From NCBI RefSeq assembly GCF_001440415.1, contig NZ_LLYA01000001.1, positions 434,001-498,000 on the forward strand: a stretch of 64,000 bases of DNA, read 5' to 3'. A program made the position numbers and the translations under genes. The notes below the pieces were generated by a model that saw only the letters and a list, made by a program, of their open reading frames with translations, was not told where the DNA came from and searched no databases. This stretch comes from Bradyrhizobium retamae. GTDB lineage: Bacteria; Pseudomonadota; Alphaproteobacteria; Rhizobiales; Xanthobacteraceae. Below, piece by piece: positions 1 to 8,494 of the stretch (positions within the stretch are counted from its first letter, which is position 1; each line of letters opens with the position of its first letter).

Positions 1-1629
1 ACGCTGGAGGATCGCGGCGTCGGAGTCGGCTATATGGTGACGACCGGCAACGAGACCGGGCTCGAGACGCCGGACCTGATGGCCTATTTTGCCGCCGATC
101 CCTCGATCCGCGTCATCGTCGTCTATCTCGAAGGTGTCCGGAACACAAAAGTGTTCCGCGAAGCCTGCAAGGCCGCGCGGGCTGCCGGCAAGCCGGTCAT
201 CGCGCTCAAGCTTGGCGCCTCCGAAGGCGGCCGCGCCGCCGCGATGGCGCACACCGGCGCGCTCGCCGGCTCGATCGAAACTTTTGACGCGATCTCGACC
301 CGCGAAGGCGTGATCCGCGTCCGCGGACTGGACGAACTGATCGAGACCACCGAATGTTTCGTCCATGCCGATCCGCCGAAGGGCAACCGGCTCGCCGCGG
401 TATCGCTCTCCGGCGGCAAGCGCGGCCTGTTGATCGACGCGTTCTATTCGGCCGGCCTGAACTTCGCGCCGCTGAGCCCGGATGCGACGGCACAATTGGC
501 GCAGATGCTCGGGCCCGGCAGCATCGTGGGCAATCCGCTCGATGCCGGCTTTGCCGCCGTGGTCGACCCCTCCGTCTACATCAAGTCGATCAAGATCATG
601 ATCGACGATCCCGACACCGACATCGTCATCATCGACGCCGAACTGCCGAAGGCACCGCACGAATTGCGCGAGCGCAATCTGCGCCTCGTCAACGAGATGG
701 CGGGAACCGCCAACAAGCCCGTGGTCTATATCAGCGCGATGTCGATCGGGTTCACCGAGTTCACCAAGGCCCTGCGCAAGTCGCTGCCGAACGTCGCGGT
801 GATGCAGGGCCTCGACCGTGCGGTCGGGGCAATCAAGTCGCTGATCGAATATGCGTCCTTGCGCAAGGAGGTGCCCGATATCGTCTCGAGCTCGAAAGCT
901 TCCGCGCGCGCAATGCTGGAGAAGACGCTCAAGGCCGCGAACGGCGCCGCCGCGCTGGACGAGGTCGCGTCGAAGAAACTGCTAAAGGCCTACGGCATCC
1001 CGGTTTCGAAGGAAGAGATTGCGCAGACCGCGGTGGAAGCCGTCAAGATCGCCAAGAAGATCGGCTTCCCCGTGGTGGCTAAGGTGGTCAGCGCCGACAT
1101 CCTGCATAAGTCCGACATCGGCGGCGTGGTGCTGAACCTCAACAGCGCCTCGGAAGTGAAGAAGGCGTTCAACGACATCACCGCGCGGGTGAAGAAGATC
1201 AAGAGCAAGCCGAAGCTCGAGGGCATTCTGATCGCGCAGCAGGTCAAGGCCGATCTCGAACTCGTGGTCGGCGCCTCGCTCGACGCCGAGATGGGTCCCG
1301 TGGTGCTGTTCGGCACCGGCGGCGTTGATATCGAACTGATGAAGGATGTCGCGTTGGCCGGCGCACCCTTGGATGAGGCCGAAGCAAAACAGTTGATCGC
1401 CAAGACCAAGGCCGGCATCAAGATGAACGGTTATCGCGGCAAGCCGGCGCTGCATGAGGCGTCCGCCGTGAAGGCGCTGGTCGGCCTGTCGAACCTGATG
1501 GCGGATGCCGGCAACCGCATCGCCTCAATCGACGTCAATCCGTTTTTGATCAACAGCAAGGTCGGCGTGGCTGTGGATGGCCTGATCGTGCTTAACAACG
1601 CCGCTGCGAACAAGGCGGCGGGGCATTGA
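1..1629 (+). CDS. ADP-forming acyl-CoA synthetase (acetate--CoA ligase family), 5' partial
   Basis: The reading frame is open from base 1, so the N-terminal CoA-binding part lies outside the window; 542 residues are visible. The protein would interconvert an acyl-CoA, ADP and Pi with a free acid, CoA and ATP in the cytoplasm, as in the acetyl-CoA synthetase (ADP-forming)/pimeloyl-CoA synthetase family. The first part is a succinyl-CoA-ligase-like domain; AMAHTGALAGS carries the histidine phosphorylated in this family. The last ~230 residues are an ATP-grasp domain (SKKLLKAYGIPV, PVVAKVVSADILHKSDIGGV). The methionine at base 34 is internal, because conserved sequence (VGVGYMVTTGNETG) runs through it. 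The substrate cannot be told from sequence. Confidence 0.88.
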   Translation, partial: TLEDRGVGVGYMVTTGNETGLETPDLMAYFAADPSIRVIVVYLEGVRNTKVFREACKAARAAGKPVIALKLGASEGGRAAAMAHTGALAGSIETFDAISTREGVIRVRGLDELIETTECFVHADPPKGNRLAAVSLSGGKRGLLIDAFYSAGLNFAPLSPDATAQLAQMLGPGSIVGNPLDAGFAAVVDPSVYIKSIKIMIDDPDTDIVIIDAELPKAPHELRERNLRLVNEMAGTANKPVVYISAMSIGFTEFTKALRKSLPNVAVMQGLDRAVGAIKSLIEYASLRKEVPDIVSSSKASARAMLEKTLKAANGAAALDEVASKKLLKAYGIPVSKEEIAQTAVEAVKIAKKIGFPVVAKVVSADILHKSDIGGVVLNLNSASEVKKAFNDITARVKKIKSKPKLEGILIAQQVKADLELVVGASLDAEMGPVVLFGTGGVDIELMKDVALAGAPLDEAEAKQLIAKTKAGIKMNGYRGKPALHEASAVKALVGLSNLMADAGNRIASIDVNPFLINSKVGVAVDGLIVLNNAAANKAAGH

Positions 1630-1643
1630 GTCACGGAATCCGC

Positions 1644-1800
1644 AGGGTGGGCCAAGCCAACGGGTCGCGCGAATGCGCGCCCCCAGCGACGAGCGCAAGG
1701 GCGCTCGCGGAGTAATGACAGGCTTCGCGTGCCCACCATTCAGTCCATCGACTTGGAAAGATGGTGGGCACGGCGCTAACGCGCCTTTGCCCACCCTACG
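1644..1800. repeat. Intergenic palindromic repeat, copy A (convergent gap)
   Basis: Nested inverted repeats fill the gap between two gene ends. The outer arms are AGGGTGGGC (1644-1652) and GCCCACCCT (1789-1797). The inner arms are GTGCCCACCAT (1729-1739) and ATGGTGGGCAC (1761-1771). A shorter related copy lies at 44979-45067, also between convergent genes. The placement suggests a repeat that can act as a bidirectional terminator; that role is inferred. Confidence 0.8.
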
Positions 1801-1812
1801 GCACCGAGCAGG

Positions 1813-2574
1813 CTACAACCCCGCGCCCCACTTCTGCGCGGACTGCAAAATCCAGTCCCGATACAGCGTCAGCGGCGTGACGCCTGTCATGCCGCCACAA
1901 CCTGCGCTGCCGTTCGGCCCAGTCGACCAGCTCACCACGCCGATAATGACGGGACCGCTTGGCTTGTCCTCAAATACAGGCGCGCCGGAATCTCCCGTGC
2001 AGGCGCCGAGCCCGTCACGCGTGCCCTGCCCCACCGGATCGACCAGCCTGATCTGCAACGTTCCCGGCCTGCCGGTCGCGACCAGGCTGGCGACCCGGAT
2101 GGTGCCGCCGCTCTTGCCGTCGCCGCGGACGGTTACGCCGATGCCCGCGATCGTAAAACGGCTGCCGACGTTGATCGGAATGTTCGGCAATCCGAGCGCG
2201 GCCGTCGTCTTTCCCTTGGGCGACGCCGCCAATTGCAGCAACGCGACATCCGGCGTTGCGCGATGTCCTGACATCGCCTGCATGTTGAAGCCAGGATGAA
2301 TGGCGATGCTCTTCACGTCCTGCAGCGAGGGTTGCCTATCCGCACCATATTCGACGATCTTGTATTCCGCGCCGGGCTGCACGCAGTGCGCCGCCGTCAA
2401 CACCAGCCTTGGCGCAATCAAGGCCCCGGTGCAAAAATTACCGCGCGAGCCGACGATGGTGATGATAGAGCGGGCCACACCTTCGGTGGATGGCGCACCA
2501 CCGCCGACGATGGCATGGGCGGGAACGCAGAGCAGCAGCACCAGGCCGGCAATCATTCGAGGCAGGATATTCAT
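1813..2574 (-). CDS. Secreted trypsin-like serine protease (S1 family)
   Basis: This is a 253-residue exported S1 peptidase. The chosen start (MNILPRMIAGLVLLLC) gives a clean signal peptide ending near VPAHA, directly followed by IVGGG, the classic mature N-terminus of trypsins; an in-frame ATG 36 bases upstream would add a polar extension. The triad is visible: His in LTAAHCV, Asp in TPDVALLQL and Ser in GDSGAPVF. Two cysteine pairs probably form disulfides (FCTG with AAHC, ACTGDSG with AGCGG). It stands alone, divergent from the HAD gene. A periplasmic or extracellular role is likely; its substrate is unknown. Confidence 0.87.
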   Translation of the reverse strand: MNILPRMIAGLVLLLCVPAHAIVGGGAPSTEGVARSIITIVGSRGNFCTGALIAPRLVLTAAHCVQPGAEYKIVEYGADRQPSLQDVKSIAIHPGFNMQAMSGHRATPDVALLQLAASPKGKTTAALGLPNIPINVGSRFTIAGIGVTVRGDGKSGGTIRVASLVATGRPGTLQIRLVDPVGQGTRDGLGACTGDSGAPVFEDKPSGPVIIGVVSWSTGPNGSAGCGGMTGVTPLTLYRDWILQSAQKWGAGL

Positions 2575-2682
2575 CGGCGCAGCAATAGCTTGTGCGGCGC
2601 GCATCGCCAAGCGCGGCGATCAGGCTGGCTCGGGCAGTCAATTCGTGTTAGCCGCTCCCCGGAGCGTTACTTCAGGCAGGAC

Positions 2683-3318
2683 ATGATGATCGAGGCAGTG
2701 ATTTGGGATTTCGGCGGGGTGCTCACCACTTCGCCATTCGAGGCGTTCACGCGGTTCGAGACCGAGCGCGGGCTGCCGGCCGACATCATCCGGCGCACCA
2801 ACGCCGCCAATCATTTGGAAAATGCCTGGGCAAAATTCGAGCGCGCTGAGGTCGATATCGAAGCCTTCGACGAATTGTTTGCGGCCGAATCGCTGGCGCT
2901 GGGCGCGACGGTTCGCGGCAAGGACGTGCTGCCGCTATTGTCCGGCGATCTCCGACCCGAAATGGTCGAGGCGCTCAAGCGCGTCAAGGCAAAGTTCAAG
3001 ACCGGCTGCATCACCAACAATCTGCCTGCCAACGCCATCGGCAGCCACAGCGGACGCACGCTCTATGTCGCCGAAGTGATGGCACTGTTCGATCACGTCA
3101 TCGAATCCGCGAAAATCGGGCTTCGCAAGCCCGACCCGCGCATCTATCGGATGATGGTCGAAACGCTGAAGGTCGATCCCAAGAAATGCGTCTATCTCGA
3201 CGACCTCGGCGTCAATCTGAAGCCGGCGCGCGAGATGGGCATGACCACGATCAAGGTAGTCAGTGCGGCGCAAGCAATCACGGAGCTTGAGGCGGCAACC
3301 GGGCTGGCATTGCGCTAG
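2683..3318 (+). CDS. HAD-superfamily hydrolase (subfamily IA type)
   Basis: This is a 211-residue cytoplasmic phosphatase-like protein. The start is the ATG at 2683, preceded by a GGCAGG-type ribosome site; the longer open frame upstream overlaps the protease gene and shows no conserved sequence. Motif I is WDFGGVLT, where the second aspartate of the usual DxD is glycine. That variant is typical of the ACAD10/epoxide-hydrolase-N-like branch. The loop lysine and motif IV appear as KIGLRKPDPRIY and YLDDLGVNLKPA. The nucleophilic aspartate is kept, so activity is possible, but the substrate is unknown. Confidence 0.85.
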   Translation: MMIEAVIWDFGGVLTTSPFEAFTRFETERGLPADIIRRTNAANHLENAWAKFERAEVDIEAFDELFAAESLALGATVRGKDVLPLLSGDLRPEMVEALKRVKAKFKTGCITNNLPANAIGSHSGRTLYVAEVMALFDHVIESAKIGLRKPDPRIYRMMVETLKVDPKKCVYLDDLGVNLKPAREMGMTTIKVVSAAQAITELEAATGLALR

Positions 3319-3392
3319 GCGGAAAATACCCGGAAACGGCGGCCGCCCATGAGTAAACGACGCTTGTCCTTTGCCGTGAACGCAGGCAGAAC

Positions 3393-3417
3393 ACTCCGAA
3401 ATCATCGAATTCGGAGT
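3393..3417 (+). promoter_or_regulatory. Hairpin enclosing the moxR-like gene's ribosome-binding site
   Basis: ACTCCGAA (3393-3400) and TTCGGAGT (3410-3417) form a perfect 8-bp stem with a 9-base loop. The GGAG Shine-Dalgarno (3413-3416), 10 bases before the GTG start at 3427, lies inside the 3' arm. In the folded RNA the site would be paired, suggesting translational control; this is inferred. Confidence 0.6.
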
Positions 3418-3426
3418 TGAAACCCG

Positions 3427-4374
3427 GTGGCTGATATCAGGCCTTCGGCCTCGATCGAGGCAGTGGAAAGCGGTCTTGCGGCGCAAGGCTATATTGCGAG
3501 CCGCCAGATCGCGACCGCGGTCTATCTGGCGCAGCAGATTGAAAAGCCCATTCTGGTCGAAGGTCCCGCGGGCGTCGGCAAGACCGAGCTGGCCAAAGCG
3601 ATCGCCGCCTGGCGCGGCATGAAGATGATCCGCCTGCAATGCTATGAGGGGCTCGACGAGGCGAAAGCGCTCTACGAGTGGAAATACGCCAAGCAGCTTC
3701 TGTACACGCAGATCCTGAAGGACAAGCTCGGCGAAGTGCTCGGCGGCGCGCCGACGCTGGAAGCGGCCTTGAACCAGCTTCACGATTTCGGCGACGTGTT
3801 CTTCTCCAAGGAGTTCGTCGAACCGCGTCCGTTGTTGCAGGCGCTGGAGCAGCCCGCGGGCTGCGTATTGCTGATCGACGAAATCGATAAATCCGACGCC
3901 GAATTCGAATCGCTGCTGCTGGAAATCCTCAGCGATTTCCAGGTCACGATTCCGGAACTCGGGACGGTGGTCGCGGTCGCGCCGCCGACCGTCATCCTGA
4001 CCTCGAACAGCGAGCGCGACCTCGGCGACGCGCTGAAGCGGCGCTGTCTGCATCTGCACATCGGCTTTCCCGAGCAGAAGCTGGAGGAGCGGATCGTCGA
4101 GAGCCGTGTGCCCGGCATTTCGCAGACGCTGCGCAAGCAAATGGTAAACTTCATTCACGAGGTCCGCTCGCTGGACCTGAAGAAGCTGCCGTCGGTGAGC
4201 GAGACCATCGACTGGGCGCGCGTGCTGGTGCTGCTGCAGGCCCCCGAGCTCGGCCATGAAATGGTCAAGGACACGCTTAACGTTCTCCTGAAATACGAGG
4301 CGGATATCGAGGCCACCATGCCGCAGGTCTCTACCTTCATCGCCAAGGCCTCGCGTCAAAACGTCTTCGGGTGA
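3427..4374 (+). CDS. MoxR-family AAA+ ATPase (CoxD-like)
   Basis: This 315-residue cytoplasmic AAA+ protein has Walker A GPAGVGKTEL (about residues 46-55), Walker B VLLIDEIDKSD and sensor-1 ILTSNSERDL, as in MoxR/CoxD chaperone ATPases. Such proteins work with a von Willebrand A partner to remodel or metallate target enzymes; in CO dehydrogenase systems CoxD and CoxE help assemble the active site. A VWA/CoxE gene starts 6 bases downstream, so the two are surely co-transcribed. The start is GTG with GGAG 10 bases upstream inside a hairpin. The target is unclear: nearby candidates are the molybdenum hydroxylase just downstream and the coxSLM genes about 33 kb away. Confidence 0.88.
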   Translation: MADIRPSASIEAVESGLAAQGYIASRQIATAVYLAQQIEKPILVEGPAGVGKTELAKAIAAWRGMKMIRLQCYEGLDEAKALYEWKYAKQLLYTQILKDKLGEVLGGAPTLEAALNQLHDFGDVFFSKEFVEPRPLLQALEQPAGCVLLIDEIDKSDAEFESLLLEILSDFQVTIPELGTVVAVAPPTVILTSNSERDLGDALKRRCLHLHIGFPEQKLEERIVESRVPGISQTLRKQMVNFIHEVRSLDLKKLPSVSETIDWARVLVLLQAPELGHEMVKDTLNVLLKYEADIEATMPQVSTFIAKASRQNVFG

Positions 4375-4380
4375 CGGTGA

Positions 4381-5757
4381 ATGCGCGAGAACCTGCATCG
4401 CTTCTTTCGTGCGGCGCGGGGCGCAGGCGTCAGGCTCTCGCCGGCGGAAAGCATCGACGCAATGCGGGCCGTCTCCAAGGTCGGTTTTACCGACCGCACC
4501 ATCCTGCGTGACACTTTTCTGCTGACGCTCGCCAAGACGCAGGATGAGAAGAAGGCGCTCGGCGATTGCTTCGATCTGTTCTTCGATCGGCCCGAGCCGC
4601 AGTCGCCGCCCGAAGATGGCAAGCCGAACGGGCAGGATGCGGACGGATCCAACGCGTCATCCGATTCACCGAGCGAAACGAGCGGCGGGGACGAGCAAGC
4701 CGAAGGGCTTGGCGAACTCGCGCAAATGCTGCTGGCACAGGATCGAAACCAGATTTCGGCTACGATTGCCAACGCCGCGAGCGCGGCCTCGCTGTCGGAC
4801 ATCCGCTACTTCACGCAGCGCGGCATCTTCTCCGGCCGCATCCTCGACCAGATGGGCATCCAGCGCCTGCGCGACGATCTTGATAATCTCGCCGCCACCA
4901 ACCCGGCGCTGGCGGAGCGGCTGACCAACGCGCTCGATGGGCTGCGCGGCACGGTGCGCGACACCGTCTCGCAGGCCTTGATGCTGTACGGCCGCGAGGA
5001 AGCGGAAAACCTGCGCAACGACATTTTACGCAATGCGCCGCTGTCGCGGATCGAGCCGCGGCAGGTCGAACAGATGCGGCATCTGATCCGCCAGATCGCC
5101 CGCCGCCTGCGCGAGCGCTACAGCAAGCCGCGCAAGCGCCAGCGCCGCGGCCATCTCGACGTCCGTCGCACCATCCGCCGCAACGCCGCATGGGGCGGCG
5201 TACCGTTTCTCACCGCGTGGAAGCGCCGACACCGTGACAGGCCGAAGATCGTGGCGCTGTGCGACGTCTCGGGCTCGGTGGCGCGAGTGTCCGATTTCTT
5301 CCTGCTGTTGATCCATAGCCTGCACGAGGTCGTGGACGACGTCCGCTCGTTCGCATTTTCCGGACACCTCATCGAAGTCAGCGACATCCTGGAATCCAAA
5401 TCGCCGGAAGAGGCGATGGCCGAGATCATGTCCAAGGTAGGTTTCGGTTCGTCGGACTACGGCAGTTCGCTTGCCGACTTTGAAGACGAGTGGATGAGCG
5501 CGATCACGCCGCAAACCACCGTGATCGTGCTCGGCGATGCCCGCAGCAACAACCTCGATCCGCGGGCGGATATCCTTCGTCGAATTGCCGAGCGGTCGAA
5601 ACGGCTGGTCTGGCTCAATCCCGAGGGACGCATGGCCTGGGGTTGGGGCGATTCCGAAATGCCACGCTATTCGACCTTTTGCACGGTCGTCCGCCAATGC
5701 GCTACCGCCAAGCAGCTTGAACGCGCGGTGTCCGACATCGTGGCGAGCTATCAGTAG
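4381..5757 (+). CDS. VWA-domain protein, CoxE-like
   Basis: This 458-residue protein is the partner of the MoxR ATPase. Residues ~70-115 form an acidic, serine-rich low-complexity stretch (PPEDGKPNGQDADGSNASS). An arginine-rich segment follows (SKPRKRQRRGHLDVRRTIR). The C-terminal ~170 residues are a CoxE-type VWA domain with the metal-ion-dependent adhesion site DVSGS and a later conserved LGDARSNN. No signal peptide is seen, so it is probably cytoplasmic or membrane-peripheral. The gene ends 14 bases from the convergent molybdenum hydroxylase gene. Confidence 0.86.
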   Translation: MRENLHRFFRAARGAGVRLSPAESIDAMRAVSKVGFTDRTILRDTFLLTLAKTQDEKKALGDCFDLFFDRPEPQSPPEDGKPNGQDADGSNASSDSPSETSGGDEQAEGLGELAQMLLAQDRNQISATIANAASAASLSDIRYFTQRGIFSGRILDQMGIQRLRDDLDNLAATNPALAERLTNALDGLRGTVRDTVSQALMLYGREEAENLRNDILRNAPLSRIEPRQVEQMRHLIRQIARRLRERYSKPRKRQRRGHLDVRRTIRRNAAWGGVPFLTAWKRRHRDRPKIVALCDVSGSVARVSDFFLLLIHSLHEVVDDVRSFAFSGHLIEVSDILESKSPEEAMAEIMSKVGFGSSDYGSSLADFEDEWMSAITPQTTVIVLGDARSNNLDPRADILRRIAERSKRLVWLNPEGRMAWGWGDSEMPRYSTFCTVVRQCATAKQLERAVSDIVASYQ

Positions 5758-5771
5758 CCGCCTGGCCGCCT

Positions 5772-8000
5772 TCACGCATCGATCGCTTCCTTGATGCGCT
5801 TACGCGTCAGCGGCAAGTTCCGCAGTCGCTTTCCCGTGGCGTTGGCGACGGCGTTGGCAATCGAGGCCGCCGCCGGGCCCTGCCCGGTTTCGCCGCTGCC
5901 GAGGAACGGCTGCCCCGGCCGGTCGATGATGTGAACCTCGATGCTTTCGGGCACTGAACTGAAACGCAGGATCGGATACGTCTGCCAGTCGATGCTGGTG
6001 ATCCTGGTGTCGTCAAAGGTTACGCTTTCGTACAGCGTCCAGCTCATGGACTGCACGATTGCGCCTTCGATCTGGTTGATCAACCCGTCCGGATTGACCA
6101 CCTGGCCGCTATCGACGGCCGCCGCCGCGCGGACCAGGCGCGGGCGACCGGTTTCACGGTTCACCTCCACTTCGGAAGCGACGGCGCAATAGGCCGCCAG
6201 ATTCTTGTAACGCGCAAAGGCAAAGCCGTAACCGCGATCTGGCGGCGGCTTCTGATCAGGTTTCCATCCGAAGGCTTGCGCGGCCTTTTCGATCACGTCG
6301 CGGCCGCGCTGATCGTCGAGATGTTTCAATCTGAACTCGACCGGATCGGCGCCGGCAAGAATGGCGAGCTCATCGATAAAGCTCTCGATCGAGAACACAT
6401 TGTGGTAGGCGCCGAGCGCCCGCATCGCTGAAATCCGCAGCGGCATCGCGGAAATGAAGTGATGTACCACACGCGTATTGGGGAAATTGTAGAACGGGAT
6501 TGCGTTGCGGTCACCGCCGCCTTCCGGCAGCGGCAACGGCCTGGGAGCCGGCACGGCAAAGGGTTGCGCCATGTGCTGCGCCGCCAGCATCGATCCGGCA
6601 CCGCCCGGCCGCATCGAATGCGTATTGCTCCAGACATCGAAATTCCAGTCGGCAATCTTGCCATTGCCGTCGAGTGAGGCCTTGAGCTTCGTCACCATCG
6701 CCGGGCCATAGGGCTCCCAGGCATGCTCCTGTTCACGCGTCCAGTGCACGCGAACGGGTCGGCCGGGTAATGCACGGGCGATCAACGCGGCGTCGGCTGC
6801 GGCATCGTCGGCGCCGTTATGGCCATAGCAGCCCGAGCCGTCGACATGGATCAGGCGAACGTTGGCCGGCGGCATACGCAGCATTTCGGCGATCCCCTGG
6901 CGATCGGGATAGACGCCTTGCGTATGCGTCCACACCGTCATCGCGCCGTCGACGAATTGTGCCACCGCGCAGGACGGACCGATCGATCCATGCGCCTGAT
7001 AGGGCCTCGTGTAAGTCGCCTCGATAGTCCTGTGGGCCGCGACGGCGGCATTGCTGCGCTCGAAGATCGTCGTGTCCTGCGAAGGCAGGCTGGTCAACAC
7101 GTTAACCAGATCATCCTGTTTCGGCAGGCGTGCGGTTTCCTTCCATTTGGCGGCAGCGGCAAGCGCGTTCATCGCCTTGATCGACTGGAATTCCTTTTCC
7201 GCGACCACGGCGAGGAAATTGCCGTCACGCACGACCTTGACGACGCCGGGCAGCTTCCCGACGGCAGCGGTATCGCATTCGGTCAGTTCCGCGCCGTAGC
7301 TCGGCGGCCGCACGACGCGGGCATGCAGCATCCCGGGCAGTCGCATGTCTTGAACATAGGCCTCTCCACCGGTCACTTTTGCGGGGATGTCGACGCGCGG
7401 CACAGGCCGGCCGATCACCTTGAACGTCGCAGGGTCCTTCAGTTTGGAGTCCGGCTGTGCCTGCACGTGCAGCATGTCGACCGCGACGAGCTCACCATAC
7501 GACAGGCGCTTGCCATCCGGCGCGATTACCGCGCCGTCTGCCGTGCGCAGGCTCTCGGCCGACAGACCAAGCCGCCGCGCCGCTTCCGCGATCAGCAGCG
7601 CACGGACCTGTGCCGCCGCGTTCTGGATCGCGGTGCCGCTGTCCTTCATGGAGTTGCTGCCGGCCGTATAGCCTTCGTTCGCGGTCAGGCGCGTGTCCGC
7701 CGTCGTCACCTTGAGAGATTCAAAGGCAATATCGAGCTCCTCGGCCGCGATCTGCTGAAACGCCGTTTTGAAGCCCTGGCCGAGTTCGGCCTTGCCGGTG
7801 AACACCTCGACGCCATCGGCGTCGATGCGGATCCACGCGTCGAGATACGGCGATGTTTTCAAGCTGCCGGGCGGGCTCGGCGCGGCAGCTTGGGGCGCGT
7901 CTTGTTGCTGTGCCAAGGCACTGCCGAGCGAGAAGCTGACGATCAGCGCGCCGCCGCCTGCCAGCACGCGGCGGCGATCGATAATGACGGCGGCGTTCAT
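5772..8000 (-). CDS. Molybdopterin-binding subunit, xanthine dehydrogenase/isoquinoline 1-oxidoreductase beta family, Tat-exported
   Basis: This 742-residue catalytic subunit hydroxylates an aldehyde or N-heterocycle using a molybdenum cofactor. The start at 8000 gives a twin-arginine signal (DRRRVLAGGG followed by a hydrophobic stretch ending SALAQ), so the folded enzyme is sent to the periplasm. Family features include KAELGQGFKTAFQQ, an internal GGAGSML segment and GSGETGQGPAAA near the C-terminus, where the active-site glutamate is expected. The ATG overlaps the stop of the iron-sulfur gene in ATGA, implying translational coupling. Its order with a 2Fe-2S subunit and a cytochrome c matches three-part dehydrogenases of the IorAB/nicotinate-dehydrogenase type. 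The substrate cannot be named. Confidence 0.86.
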   Translation of the reverse strand: MNAAVIIDRRRVLAGGGALIVSFSLGSALAQQQDAPQAAAPSPPGSLKTSPYLDAWIRIDADGVEVFTGKAELGQGFKTAFQQIAAEELDIAFESLKVTTADTRLTANEGYTAGSNSMKDSGTAIQNAAAQVRALLIAEAARRLGLSAESLRTADGAVIAPDGKRLSYGELVAVDMLHVQAQPDSKLKDPATFKVIGRPVPRVDIPAKVTGGEAYVQDMRLPGMLHARVVRPPSYGAELTECDTAAVGKLPGVVKVVRDGNFLAVVAEKEFQSIKAMNALAAAAKWKETARLPKQDDLVNVLTSLPSQDTTIFERSNAAVAAHRTIEATYTRPYQAHGSIGPSCAVAQFVDGAMTVWTHTQGVYPDRQGIAEMLRMPPANVRLIHVDGSGCYGHNGADDAAADAALIARALPGRPVRVHWTREQEHAWEPYGPAMVTKLKASLDGNGKIADWNFDVWSNTHSMRPGGAGSMLAAQHMAQPFAVPAPRPLPLPEGGGDRNAIPFYNFPNTRVVHHFISAMPLRISAMRALGAYHNVFSIESFIDELAILAGADPVEFRLKHLDDQRGRDVIEKAAQAFGWKPDQKPPPDRGYGFAFARYKNLAAYCAVASEVEVNRETGRPRLVRAAAAVDSGQVVNPDGLINQIEGAIVQSMSWTLYESVTFDDTRITSIDWQTYPILRFSSVPESIEVHIIDRPGQPFLGSGETGQGPAAASIANAVANATGKRLRNLPLTRKRIKEAIDA

Positions 8001-8494
8001 CGGGCACTCCCGTTGGCTGCCGGTGACACATCCGCCGTGTCCATCAGCCGCGCCGCCCGGTGCACCGCACGCAGAATCCGCATATGGGTGCCACAGCGGC
8101 ACAGATGCGGTTCGAGCTCGGCGCGAATTTGCTCGTCGGTCGGTTTCGAATTCTTCTGCAGCAAGGCCTGCGCCCGCATCATCATTCCCGGAATGCAGTA
8201 GCCGCATTGCGCCGCCTGCTCTTCCATGAACGCCCGCTGGATCGGCGCGGGCTCGGCGATCGTGCCGAGCCCCTCCAGCGTCGTTACCTGCTTGCCTTCG
8301 AGCAGCACCATCGGCACGACACAGGACAGCACCGCCTTGCCGTCCACGATTACCGTGCACGAGCCGCATTGTCCCAGTCCGCAGCCGTACTTGGCGGCGT
8401 TGAGCTTGAGGTCGTCGCGCAGCACGTAGAGCAGCGGCGTATCCGCCTCCGCGTCGACCTGATGCTCGCGGCCGTTGACCTTCAATGTCATCAT
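7997..8494 (-). CDS. (2Fe-2S)-binding subunit of the molybdenum hydroxylase
   Basis: This 165-residue electron-transfer subunit has two clusters. The plant-ferredoxin-type cluster is in the N-terminal half (GCGLGQCGSCTV and a later LSC). The helical-domain cluster is in the second half (QCGYCIPGMM and LCRCGTH). It would pass electrons from the molybdenum site to the neighbouring cytochrome c. Its ATG (8494) overlaps the cytochrome stop and its stop overlaps the large-subunit ATG, both as ATGA, so the three genes form one coupled operon read from right to left. It has no Tat signal and probably travels with the large subunit. Confidence 0.9.
   Translation of the reverse strand: MMTLKVNGREHQVDAEADTPLLYVLRDDLKLNAAKYGCGLGQCGSCTVIVDGKAVLSCVVPMVLLEGKQVTTLEGLGTIAEPAPIQRAFMEEQAAQCGYCIPGMMMRAQALLQKNSKPTDEQIRAELEPHLCRCGTHMRILRAVHRAARLMDTADVSPAANGSAR

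Noticed and set aside
2935..4398. 487-codon open frame antisense to the MoxR gene
   Set aside because: Long antisense frames arise from GC-rich codon bias; the sense strand has clear AAA+ motifs.
3427..5757. Toxin-antitoxin or defence role for the MoxR/VWA pair
   Set aside because: No effector or nuclease gene adjoins, and the VWA protein is of CoxE type.
6819..8201. 460-codon frame antisense to the molybdenum hydroxylase
   Set aside because: No family similarity; the sense frame is a complete known enzyme.
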